Below, in pieces: positions 19,780 to 28,775 of a stretch of 64,000 nucleotides of DNA. The stretch spans positions 1,774,864 to 1,838,863 of the forward strand of contig CM044962.1 of the NCBI GenBank assembly GCA_024516035.1. Direction: 5' to 3'. The DNA comes from Bactericera cockerelli (lineage: Eukaryota > Arthropoda > Insecta > Hemiptera > Triozidae). The number at the start of each line of letters is the position of its first letter. Within the stretch, counting starts at the first letter, position 1. The position numbers were made by a program, and so were the translations under genes. The notes under the pieces were generated by a model that saw only the letters and a program-made list of their open reading frames with translations, searched no databases and was not told the origin of the DNA.

Positions 19780-20012
19780 GCCTCCGTGGCGTAACGATTG
19801 TGACTACTGCCCGTAGTCCAGAGATCCCGAGTTCGATCCCCGGTTGGAGCAGACTTTTCGAAGAAAATTCTGTTCCTTCCAACACGTGAGGCTGAAATTT
19901 CCGGCCCTACCAAGGTTGGGTGAAGTTAATGTGGGTAGCTGGTACGATTCGCAGCGAATGGAGGGTAACACCCCCGTCCTGATCAGGACGTTAAAACCAA
20001 ATAGAATCATTG
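19780..20012 (+). repeat. SINE family G copy (tRNA-like)
   Basis: A-box CCTCCGTGGCGTAACGATTG and B-box GAGTTCGATCCCC, then a body with CACGTGAGGCTGAAATTTCC, GGTTGGGTGAAGTTAATGTG and GCGAATGGAGGGTAACACCC. The body matches that of the 5S-derived SINE. Confidence 0.88.
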
Positions 20013-20084
20013 GCGTTAGGAAACAGCCATAAAAACGTGAACCATGAGGTGGAACAACGCCGACCCTGCTTAAGAGTCAAAGAA

Positions 20085-20372
20085 GAAGAATATAAAAGTA
20101 CAATTGTACATAGAAAAATAATGATAACAAATGAAAATACCTAATTGGAAATAATATAAACAAGGAAAAGAAAAACTTTATACATAAATTACCTACAGAT
20201 GTTGTCCATGACAACCTCTTCCACCCAACCCTTATTAAATTTCCACCCAACCCAACCCGCAAGAAAATGAAAATAACACACACTCGCGGATATAAAAAAA
20301 CATGAAACATACATTCATATATATATGGGCGGGGTTATTACCTTTTGCAATCTCTTCCACCCAACCCTTATT
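20085..20372 (-). repeat. Two family N fragments
   Basis: A diverged copy ends at AACCTCTTCCACCCAACCC (about 20250). A second fragment at 20327-20372 has GGGCGGGGTTATTACC. TCGCGGATATAAAAAACATG and TGGCGGATATTAAAAAACAT after each show that the whole stretch is duplicated about 120 bp apart. Confidence 0.65.
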
Positions 20373-20790
20373 GAATTCGCAAAAAAAAAAATGAAAATAA
20401 CACACACTGGCGGATATTAAAAAACATGATATCTATCTGTGTGCCACAGATCAAAAGGCCATCGGCCACGAATATGTCACAGATTTCTAACTCAAGCATC
20501 GAGTTGTATGACATGGAAACAGACCAATAACCCACACGTACACACAAATATAAAATTTAATCCGCTGGGTGGATAAAATTTTAATCTGGACGGACCCCGC
20601 GGTCTGATGTGTCCGGGCACTGAGGATGACATGTTTGCAAAGTCTGACAATGGCAAAGCGAATTGTGTTCTCAAATTGGGTAAGCGAATTCATTATTTAT
20701 AATTAGTGTGACGGGAGTCGCATTATAGGTCTGGTTAATTGAATTTTGAATTTATGTATATTTCTATTGAATTTGTAGTAAATTTGTTAA
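20373..20790. other. No gene recognised
   Basis: The open frame at 20487-20693 on the minus strand shows no domain. Confidence 0.35.
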
Positions 20791-20794
20791 TAAT

Positions 20795-20962
20795 GGCTGG
20801 GGGACTATAAGCAGGGAGTAGACCAGCATTGGCTTGGTTCTGGGGGCCCTTGTCAACTATTAGCCTCCTTGTAAAGACATTGGTAGAAGTGCTGAGTCAT
20901 TCCTCCACTGTCTGGCTACCATCGTACACGATGACGCCACTCTATGATGATGATGATGATGA
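20795..20962 (+). repeat. Interspersed repeat family K
   Basis: GGGAGTAGACCAGCATTGGC, GTGCTGAGTCATTCCTCCAC and CTGGCTACCATCGT are shared with 55195-55385 (minus) and 60420-60590. No tRNA-like boxes were found, so its class is unknown. Confidence 0.8.
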
Positions 20963-20967
20963 ATAAT

Positions 20968-21168
20968 ATCGTTTTATTTATACTGCCCGATTAGGACTAT
21001 TAAAGTCACATTATTCCACCAGTAAGCCCAAGACGTGATATTATTTTGTGGTAAAAAGCCCAAATGGGAGGATAAAATGTCATGTCCCGGCTGGGTTTCG
21101 AACCCACAACCCCTGGAACCCTTGGATTCACAGAGTGCCGCCTTTACCACTGAGCTACCGGGACAGAC
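20968..21168 (-). repeat. SINE family D copy, full length
   Basis: In minus sense: TGTCCCGGTAGCTCAGTGGT then AAAGGCGG (A-box), B-box GGGTTCGAAACCC, body TTTTGGGCTT..CCCATTTGGG-type words and the CTTGGGCTTACTGG tail. Confidence 0.88.
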
Positions 21169-21427
21169 TAATAGTTATAATGGTTGGCGTAATAATATAC
21201 AATGCAAATTAATAATGACCTTAAAACAGAGAGAAATGGAAAAAAATACAGAAATGACTAAAAAATGGCTACTAAAAACTACAAACTTATAAATTTAACT
21301 AAAAAAATATGTCCTACAAGTGTGTATGTGCACTGTGCAGTGTAGTTGTGTATAATATACGCTGATGGTAAGGGCATACAGTAGATACCTAGATACTATA
21401 ATAATACAGCGTTTCTACTTTCTATAG

Positions 21428-21580
21428 GAAGTTTATCCGACCTCAGTAGCTTGATCAATAAGGCGGCGGCGGACTTGTAACCTGGAGGTCGGTGGTTCAA
21501 GTCCCGGATTCAGCGTAGATTTAGTGATGCGAGTTTGAGGAGTTGTGATATATTATCACGAATGTGATTAACACAATTAT
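21428..21580 (+). repeat. SINE family C copy, full length
   Basis: CCGACCTCAGTAGCTTGATC, a GGCGGCGGC expansion, B-box GGTTCAAGTCCC, then TGCGAGTTTGAGGAGTTGTG. Confidence 0.85.
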
Positions 21581-21679
21581 GATTTTTTTTAATTCTCGGA
21601 CACATATAGTAAGTGCAAGTAGGTAAGTAAGGTATATTAAAGTAAGGTATATTAAAGTATATGAAACTAAGAGGTGATT

Positions 21680-21970
21680 TGTCTGTACGTGGCGTTTGGG
21701 AGGCTCAGAGGGAGGGAGGCGTTATTTGATATCCGTGTCGTTGACACCGACGCTCCCTCCTACGTCTCTCGAAGCGTCAAGAGTGTTTTATCAAGCGCTG
21801 AGGAAGAGAAGAAGCGAAAATATGCTGCAGCTTGCGAGCAACGTCACGCCACTTTCACTCCACTCGTAACATCCGTGGATGGCATGTTTGGTCCACAAGT
21901 GGCGTCTTTCGTGAATTTCCTAGGAGATCGACTGTCACAAAAATGGAATAGATTCCAGGAACAGTTTTAG
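21680..21970 (+). pseudogene. Retroelement C-terminal module remnant
   Basis: The translation contains ALFDIRVVDTDAPSYVSRSV, then AEEEKKRKYAAACEQRHATF and TPLVTSVDGMFG, with LSQKW near the end. D-RVVD--APSY-...AE--KK-KY...F-P-V-S-DG--G is a pattern I recognise from the C-terminal part of certain invertebrate RT elements. It overlaps in register with the remnant at 6904-7175 (F-TP--VS-NGALG ... LS-KW). No RT domain is nearby. It is followed by a family N copy at 22066. Confidence 0.6.
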
Positions 21971-22065
21971 GCTGTATCCGAGCCCGAGTTCAAATAGCGA
22001 TCATCAGGGCATTAAGTATGTGTATTAGAGGAGCCCAAACCAGATTTCGTTCTGAGGAAAGTCTA

Positions 22066-22235
22066 TAAGGGTTGGGTGGAAGTGATTGCCTAAGGCAATA
22101 ACCCCGCCCTTTAGTTAGGACATATATTATGTATATATTTATTTATTTTTTCTTCTATTATATTGTATTCTGATTTGTAATTATTTGTGTTGTATATAAT
22201 ATGTCCTATTAATAAAGTGTAAATAAATAAATAAA
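22066..22235 (+). repeat. Family N copy with AATAAA and tail
   Basis: AAGGGTTGGGTGGAAGTGAT, CAATAACCCCGCCCTTTAG, and near the 3' end TCCTATTAATAAAGTGTAAA followed by TAAATAAATAAAT. It is a good reference copy for the family. Confidence 0.8.
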
Positions 22236-22459
22236 TATTAGGATATGAAGAGTACTGACACCGAGCACAAATGTAAACCCTGATGAATATGTTCATTATT
22301 TTAAATATAATTGTCATTGTTTTACCTTGTCTAACTCTGAAATACATAATTATAAAAAGGTATTTTAAAACATTAACTTCCTAACTTGTTGAAATATTTT
22401 TACTTTACTGCGCATTGCATATTTGAAATATATACCAGGCGTTCATAAAATTTACTGTC

Positions 22460-22695
22460 CAGAAAATTACATGCCAGCGTCAATGACCTGGTTCTCGTAG
22501 AATCACCGAAGTTAAGCAACGTCCAGCGATGTGAAGACTTAGTGATGCTGGCATTCCGGCCCGAACCAGGCTGGGTGAGGTTAATGTGGGTAGCCGGTTT
22601 CTGAGTTTCCTGCGAATGGAGATTAACTCTCTCGTCGTGATATATGACCAATTGACCATGCAGTTGAAAGCAATGTTAAACCCAAAGTGAAAGAA
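22460..22695 (+). repeat. 5S rRNA-derived SINE
   Basis: Contains ATCACCGAAGTTAAGCAACG, GGTTAATGTGGGTAGCCGGT and a final GTTAAACCCAAAGTG with an A-rich end. Confidence 0.87.
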
Positions 22696-22914
22696 AAAAA
22701 AATGTACGGGAAAGCTCCATAAAAAAATAACTTTTTTAATTAGTAGTACATAAAAATTATACTCTAATAATTTCAGGAATTTTTTTTTTTTTTTTTTTTT
22801 TGCAAAAACGAACACAATACTTTCGGTATCTCATTTTAGAAATTCATCGGAAGTAATATTTTACAAATAAAGTTACAAATAAATAATATATTATGCAAAT
22901 AAAGTAATAAGTAA

Positions 22915-23048
22915 TAAAGTTTGTGTTAATCACTTTCGTGATGTCACATCTACTCAAAATCGCTTTAATAAATCTACTCTGAAACTGGGACTTGAACCAC
23001 CGACCTCCAGGTCCGCCGCCTTATCTATCAAGCTACTGAGGTCGGTCG
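22915..23048 (-). repeat. SINE family C copy
   Basis: The plus strand shows the reversed tail GTTAATCACTTTCGTGATGT, B-box GGGACTTGAACCAC and head AAGCTACTGAGGTCGGT. Confidence 0.85.
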
Positions 23049-23157
23049 GTTCCGAGAGTTAACACATATTTAAATGTACTCAATAATTATTCGTTTTTTT
23101 TTCGTAAAGCACACCTTTCGTTCGTGCTGTTTTCAATACATTATCAGTATTATCACT

Positions 23158-23322
23158 GATGGTGCACTGGTAGTCAAGTGGTTAAAGCGCTAGTCTGGTA
23201 AATAAGGTAGCGTTTGTGACCACATAATAATAAGACTCTGAGGGTTAGGTGGAATAAAATGTTTTGAGTATTAACCTCGCCTGGTGGTTACCTTCCACTA
23301 AAGAGTGTTATTATTATTATTA
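23158..23322 (+). repeat. SINE family A copy with internal deletion
   Basis: Head GCACTGGTAGTCAAGTGGTT and then AGCGCTAGTCTGG are intact. The B-box segment is deleted between GGTAGCG and TTTGTGACC. The tail TTCCACTAAAGAGTG is followed by (TTA)n. Confidence 0.85.
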
Positions 23323-23890
23323 TTTATTTTATTCCATAAACCATTCCGAACTCCAGAAACAGAAGTCCCAATAATCAAGTAATACTTAATTATACAAATA
23401 ATACTGAAATGAGTTTGATACAAGACTATTTAATAATAATACTTTGTAAGAAGTTTTTTTATATAGCTAGATCTTTTTACCCTCTAAGAACTAAAATAAG
23501 CTAAAATAAATATTGTAACCAATAGACATGTTAAAGAATAAAAATATGTTGTTATGCTTGGTAAAATGCTTAGTTGTTAGGAACACTCTTGTGGAATTCT
23601 TATTAAATAAATAAATGAAAAAACTTGTTAAAAAATAATAATAATACTATCCTAAAAAAAAAACTCGCTCTATGATATTCTCCCCAGACAGTATATCTAA
23701 TCTCATAGATACCTGTGTGTCTGAAGCATACCTTCTACCACCCTAGCGATATGCATGAGTGCATCTATTCTCTTTCTCTCCAAGTCACCCTTCGCTGCCT
23801 TACTTGAAAAGGTTGAGCGGAAGAGAACGTCTTATTAGTCTGGTGGAAACAAATTTCTGCTCGTCTTCTCCATTTTGTATTTATTCTCAA
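23323..23890. other. No gene recognised
   Basis: AT-rich, with AATAAATAAATG-type ends near 23600. No domain in the frames. Confidence 0.35.
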
Positions 23891-25000
23891 TTTTATTTTA
23901 CTTCCGATCAGGCGCGGCCGGTGGGAAAATGTTTTGGGGGTGCTGCCACATTAACATTATTAGAATGGAATTTATAGATTCGCTCGTTTGGTATCTAGAG
24001 AGTTTGGGTTTGTTTACCGTGCCAATCATAATAACTATGCATTAAGTATGCTAGAAATGTGTGATAATTTTCATTGTGTACGAGCTAGGACTTGAGAAAA
24101 TCCTCTCTATTTCTTTTTCGTCTTGAGGTACTCAGTTCCGCAGCTCCTTAGCACTGGATGCGCCTGCTTCCGATAGTTTCTGATAAGTATTGTATGTTTC
24201 TATTAAATATTTTTTTGCTCCGATTTCAAAAACTTTTCTCGACATGTTGTGACATGCTGAGCAACTTTGGTTTTGTGTTCGTCTATCGGTCGGTCGATCT
24301 GTCTATTCGTTATTTTCATTCCTTTCAACGGGAAAATTTTAAAAACTGCTACACAGATTTCAACGAAATGTTGAAAACGGACGTTTTGTAGATGGTCGGG
24401 CGAAAAGGTACAAAATTATGATTAGCACTATTTTTTGTGATTTTTTTTTGTGAATTGTAGATGGTCCCATTTTAAAATAATCAACTTAGAACCAGCCGAC
24501 AATGGAGATAGACACCTCGCGCCTTACTTACCTCTGGCTTTTTACATAAAACCTTAAATAGGTATTTCTCGTGAACTTTTCGCCCGATTTAGATGAAATT
24601 CTGTAGGTATTAGGTATATGTTTTGCAAATAAGGGCTTTACATAGAAAAAATGTTTGAGCTTTGATATTTAAGAAAATCCAACGAGTTGGGATATAAACG
24701 TACAAAAATAAAGTTTTCAACTTGCCCGTACAGAATTTTTCGTGGAATTCAGAATCTAGTAAAATCGTTTTTCTACCTTATTAGAAATTTTGATAAGGAC
24801 TTATGGATTTTTTGAAAATACAAGTGACTTTGTAAAAAAATACTTCCGATACCTACCTAATATTAGAAATTTATCGGAAGTAAAATTTAGAATATAAGGA
24901 CAGTGGAATGTCGATAATTTTTTACTGTCAAGTGTATACAAATGTGAACCATTTACGAGGAAGAATTGTCTATGGTTATTGGAGGTGATGTATTTTTTTT
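23890..25000 (+). repeat. Family L copy, diverged, interrupted by family P end
   Basis: TTTACTTCCGATC starts like family L but is cut at 23911 by the family P terminus (AGGCGCGGCCGGTGGGAAAA). Family L phrases resume downstream (GAACTTTTCGCCCGATTTAG; ACGAGGAAGAATTGTCTATG near 24955), and TTAGAAATTTATCGGAAGTA appears reversed at about 24866. Confidence 0.6.
23911..23980 (+). mobile_element. Family P terminus (hAT-like end?)
   Basis: AGGCGCGGCCGGTGGGAAAA, TTTTGGGGGTGCTGCCACAT. Inverted copies occur at 47490-47545, 50758-50812 and 53445-53495. GC-rich ends of this sort occur in hAT-like elements, but neither a second end nor a duplication was found. Confidence 0.5.
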
Positions 25001-25250
25001 TATTTTTTTTATTTTTTTTTTTTTTCTAAAAGAGAGATAAAATATCTAATGTTGTTGTTATTGTTTTCCCTAAAAGTACACATAGTACTTCGAAGGAATT
25101 TTATAAATAGGTATTTAAACATTGTAGATAAATAATAAAATTCATTATTATTATTTTTTTAACACTGCGCCTTTATTTTTATATTTTTGTTATTTATACA
25201 ATACAATATACATCACAACTAAATAAGGTGACAAAGAAACTTAATTGAAA
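25001..25250. other. T-rich spacer
   Basis: Long T runs and AT-rich sequence; no feature. Confidence 0.4.
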
Positions 25251-25252
25251 GG

Positions 25253-25320
25253 GTGCTCACCCATTCACCCCAGGGAGAGAGAAGAGATCTCTCTTCCTAA
25301 TACGGCAAATGAGTGAGCAC
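25253..25320. repeat. Hairpin with 9-bp outer stem
   Basis: GTGCTCACCCATT pairs with AATGAGTGAGCAC, and AGAGAAGAGATCTCTCTTC forms an inner stem. Confidence 0.7.
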
Positions 25321-25384
25321 GAACATTACAACACATACCACCACACTAAAAAGGCAAATATGTAAAAACTAAAAGAATAATTAA

Positions 25385-25445
25385 ATGAATTATTCACGAG
25401 GAAGTATTGTGTCCAGAATTGGCAATGTATTTTATTTTATTTTTT
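25385..25445 (+). repeat. Family L 3' end fragment
   Basis: TTCACGAGGAAGTATTGTGT followed by CCAGAATTGGCA is the terminal phrase of family L. It is isolated from the rest. Confidence 0.6.
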
Positions 25446-26254
25446 GAGAGAGACAGAAAATATCTTTTCGCCGAGTTGCGTATTTTAATTTGCAGAATGC
25501 AGTGGAGATTTTCGTTTTGTATATTTGCATAGAAACGTGGACTTGCAATCCTATCTTGAGTCTTACCTACCAGGTGCTTCTTATATCTTAGTATTATTAA
25601 TAAATATATCTGGTATCTTATATTATTATATTTTTTTTTAAAAAAACCAAAGAGAAGCTATAATCTGTTTCAGCATCTTTTGCATTCCCATGATATCTGC
25701 TTGTTCATAAGAGGTAATAATAATGATAATAATAAATTTCTTAAATAATAATAAAAATGATAATAATAAATTTCTTTAAATCTTCTTCTTCTTCTTCAAC
25801 ATTCAAGAGAATTTTAGTATACTGAAAAAGAAAATTATAAAGCATTAGAGAAAATTATTAATACTGCACATTGAAATAGAATATTTCAGATAGAAATTAA
25901 AATTACCTTTTACTTTCATTTTCATAAGAAATCAAATGTATAATAGGTAATAATACATATTTGCATTTATAAAGAAACAGAGAAGATTTGAAACTATTGG
26001 AAAACAAAAAAGGCCCAGGGGGGTGGGTATTCGACCAGGGGTTTTAAAGAGTGGCGAAGACATTATAGCAAGCCAAATGCATGAGATTAATTAATAGAAT
26101 TTGGGAAGAAGAAACAACACCAAGTATAATAATAATAATTCCGTGTCCGTGAGATAGGTATTGATACCTAAATCACGGTGGTGAGAGGATTATATGGACG
26201 CCCAGACCCAATGTCTAGGCTCCTTAACATGTCCATTGATTCTATATTTCGTGT
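25446..26254. other. No gene; AAT and CTT microsatellites
   Basis: AT-rich. Short AATAATAAT and (CTT)5 runs lie at 25715-25800. No frame of interest. Confidence 0.4.
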
Positions 26255-26483
26255 TAACGTCCTGACTTGAGGTAGACTGGACGGGGGTTCTACCCTCCAT
26301 TCGCTGGGAATCGTACCAGCTACCCACATTAACCTCACCCAGCCTGGGTAGGGCCGGAATTGCCAGCCTCACATGTTCGGAGGGAACAGAATTTTATAGG
26401 CGGAAAGTCTGCTACAATCGGGAATCGAACTCAGGATCTCTGGACTACGGGCAGTAGTCACAAGCGTTACGCCACAGAGGCTG
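26255..26483 (-). repeat. SINE family G copy
   Basis: In minus sense: A-box AGCCTCTGTGGCGTAACGCT, B-box GAGTTCGATTCCC, and a body with TGTGAGGCTGGCAATTCCGG ending in the GTCAGGACGTTAAC type tail. Confidence 0.87.
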
Positions 26484-26571
26484 GCAACACCAAGTGATTG
26501 AAAAGAATCAATACTGGTCCCGATACACAAAAAAGGAGATAAAATGGAATGTAAAAACTACAGATATCACA

Positions 26572-26640
26572 ATGGTCTGAGCATTAACCTCGCCTGGTGG
26601 TTACCTTCCACCAAAGAGTGCTATTATTATCATCACGGAG
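26572..26640 (+). repeat. SINE family A tail
   Basis: GAGCATTAACCTCGCCTGGT and CCACCAAAGAGTGCTATTAT only; 5'-truncated. Confidence 0.75.
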
Positions 26641-26771
26641 GTAGATGCAATGGACGGAGTCAGTTGGAGGCAGATCATAGTCGAGGCCAATTGTCAACTG
26701 AGACACGTGTGGCCTTGGGAGTAAGAGTAGGTACTTTCTATTCAATTCAACTATTCTTCTTTTTCTATGTC

Positions 26772-26930
26772 TCAAGTGGGGTCGACATTTCTTGACAGCC
26801 TTTTCCATGTCTCTCGCTTTTGTGCCAGACTCACGTTCAAATTTTTCTCTCTCAAGTCCTGTTCCACTTCATCCCTGAATCTCATTTTAGGTCTTTCTTT
26901 TTTTCTCCTTCCTCTAACTGTCATGTCTCT
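26772..26930 (-). pseudogene. RTE-like LINE C-terminus, piece 3
   Basis: The minus strand reads MTVRGRRKKERPKMRFRDEV, EQDLREKNLN and WKRLSRNVDPT then stop. This is the GRRxRGRPxxRWxDxVxxDLxxxxL...RRLxRxADP pattern ending many RTE-type LINE ORFs. It is the downstream continuation of the pieces at 28383-28460 and 32853-32926, separated from them by microsatellite growth and insertions. Confidence 0.75.
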
Positions 26931-27155
26931 TACTCTCTCTCTCTCTGTCTCTCACACACACTCTCTTTCCCTCTCTCTCTCACACACACATTCTCCTTCC
27001 CTCTCTCTCTCACACACACTCTCATTCTCTCACACACACTCTCTTTCTCTCTCTATCTCCTCTAACCTCCTTGTCTCTCACTCATTCTCTTTCTTTCTCT
27101 CTCTTTCTCTCCTCTAACCTCCATGTCTCTCACAAACTCTCTCCTCTAACCCAAA
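26931..27155 (-). repeat. GA/CT array derived from LINE codons (left block)
   Basis: CT/CA simple sequence punctuated by CTCCTCTAACCTCCATGTCT-like words at about 27057-27080 and 27110-27130. On the minus strand these words read D-M-E-V-R-G, the LINE codons next to MTVRGRR. Confidence 0.8.
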
Positions 27156-27186
27156 AAGTTAGCAATAGCTTAGGGGATGTAATTTA

Positions 27187-28076
27187 TACAGAGTCTTCAT
27201 AAAGTCTCACCCAGGCCTAGGTTTCTCGAAAACGACTCAGAATATCAAAAAACGCAAAAACCCGTATTCCTTTATATTTAGAGGGATTGATTTTCAGCCA
27301 AATTTTTTTTGCCTACACGGCCCCAGTCAGGCTGGACATGGACCAACTTTAAAATCTTAAATAGAATGGTATGTCTTGTGGCATATTGTTTTAAAGGTCT
27401 TATTGAAAGAAGTTCATTACAATAAATTTCAGTGTGCTACGACTTACTGTTCTCGAGATACAGGTTCGGATGTCCTGCGTAATATCCCTATATTTTGACC
27501 TATAACTCGTTAACCGTAAATTATGGAGAAAATTTTTCTTGATAAGAATAACTCCTTATAGCAAGAACTTTCGAACAAGTTAAAATTTGATTTGTTTTTT
27601 CGTTAAATTTTTTTCGACTGTTCGTCCGGCTGGCTGACGAAACCGACCAGAAACTAACATCAACAGAGTATGTCGAGTTATAACTTGTTCGAAAAGTCTC
27701 ATCATAAGGAGTTATTATTACCAAGAAAAATTTTCTCCATAATTTACGGTTGTCGAGTTAAAGGTTAAAATATAAGGATATTACGCAGGACGTCCGACCC
27801 TGTATCTCGAGAACGGTAAGTCGTAGCACACTGAAATTTATTGTAATGAACTTCTCTCAATAAGACCTTCAAAACAATATGCCACAAGACATACCATTCT
27901 ATTTAAGATTTTAAAGTCGGTCCATGCCCAGCCTGACTGGGGCCGTGTAGGCAAAATTTTTTTGGCTGAAAATCAATCCCCCTAAATATAAAGGAATACG
28001 GGTTTTTGTGTTTTTTGATATTCTGAGTCGTTTTCGAGAAACCTTGGCCTGGGTGAGACTTTATGAAGACCCTGTA
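27187..28076. mobile_element. Long-inverted-repeat element, 890 bp
   Basis: Ends are TACAGAGTCTTCATAAAGTC and its complement (with GGG in the right end). Arms of roughly 350-400 bp fold back almost to the centre (inner pair AATAACTCCTTAT near 27547 and ATAAGGAGTTATT near 27707). TA at both ends. No transposase. It sits within the CT array, splitting it in two. Confidence 0.9.
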
Positions 28077-28139
28077 TATGTAAATGTATAAAAAATTCAA
28101 TATAAATAAATGAAATGTTCAAAATTAAAATCAAATCAA

Positions 28140-28375
28140 ATCTCTCACTCACTCTCGTTCTCTCTCTCTCTCTCTCTCTCTCACTGTCACTCTCACTATC
28201 TTTCACTCATTCTCTTTCTCTCTCTCTCTCTCACTCTTCCTCTCTCTCACACACATTCTCTCTCTCTCTCTCTCTCCTCTAACGTCCATGTCTCTCTCAC
28301 TCTCTCTCTCTCTCTCTCTCTCCTCTAACGTCCATGTCTCTCTCACTCTCTCCATCTCTCACTCATTCTCTTTCC
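28140..28375 (-). repeat. GA/CT array derived from LINE codons (right block)
   Basis: CT runs are punctuated by CCTCTAACGTCCATGTCTCT at about 28276 and 28321. The minus strand reads D-M-D-V-R-G each time. It continues the left block beyond the 890-bp insertion. Confidence 0.8.
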
Positions 28376-28382
28376 AACACAA

Positions 28383-28460
28383 CCTTCATTTCTTCTTTCC
28401 ACATGGCCAAACCATTGAAGTCTACTCTCCTGTACTTTCTTTGCAATCTCGGTCACTTTC
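28383..28460 (-). pseudogene. RTE-like LINE C-terminus, piece 2
   Basis: The minus strand reads KVTEIAKKVQESRLQWFGHV and then ERRNEG, the classic VxExxLxWFGHVxRR motif of RTE-type LINE ORFs, continuing as CVGKRMSE until the GA array takes over. The upstream part (ATEMRMLRWM) lies at 32853-32926, beyond the SINE and R4-like insertions. Confidence 0.82.
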
Positions 28461-28550
28461 ATTAGAAAATGCTTCGAGCATGAACCTCGCCTGGTGGTTA
28501 CCTTCCACTACAGAGTGTTGTTATTATTATCATTATTATTATTAGTAATA
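28461..28550 (+). repeat. SINE family A 3' part with TTA tail
   Basis: TTAGAAAATGCTTCGAGCAT, AACCTCGCCTGGTGGTTACC and CAGAGTGTTG are followed by (TTA)n at 28520-28546. It interrupts the LINE and provides the TAA-type target for the R4-like element. Confidence 0.8.
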
Positions 28551-28775
28551 ACACTAAAGAGTGTTATTAAGGATATTCACTTTATTAGGTATATACAGAT
28601 ACTACAGGTCTAACTGACAATGTATTACTGTTGATTGATGGAGAATTTATATTTGCGACATATTGAGACAGTGACTTCATGTCATGAGAAGGAAGAGGTG
28701 GTGGAGGTGCAGGGGAGACAAGACATATACTTCATTTTTATGTTATTTTTCTCATGATTTATTGACTTATAGGAC

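Noticed and set aside
19574..19913. Open frames of about 100 codons on both strands
   Set aside because: They cross the arm of a foldback element and a SINE; the two strands mirror each other.
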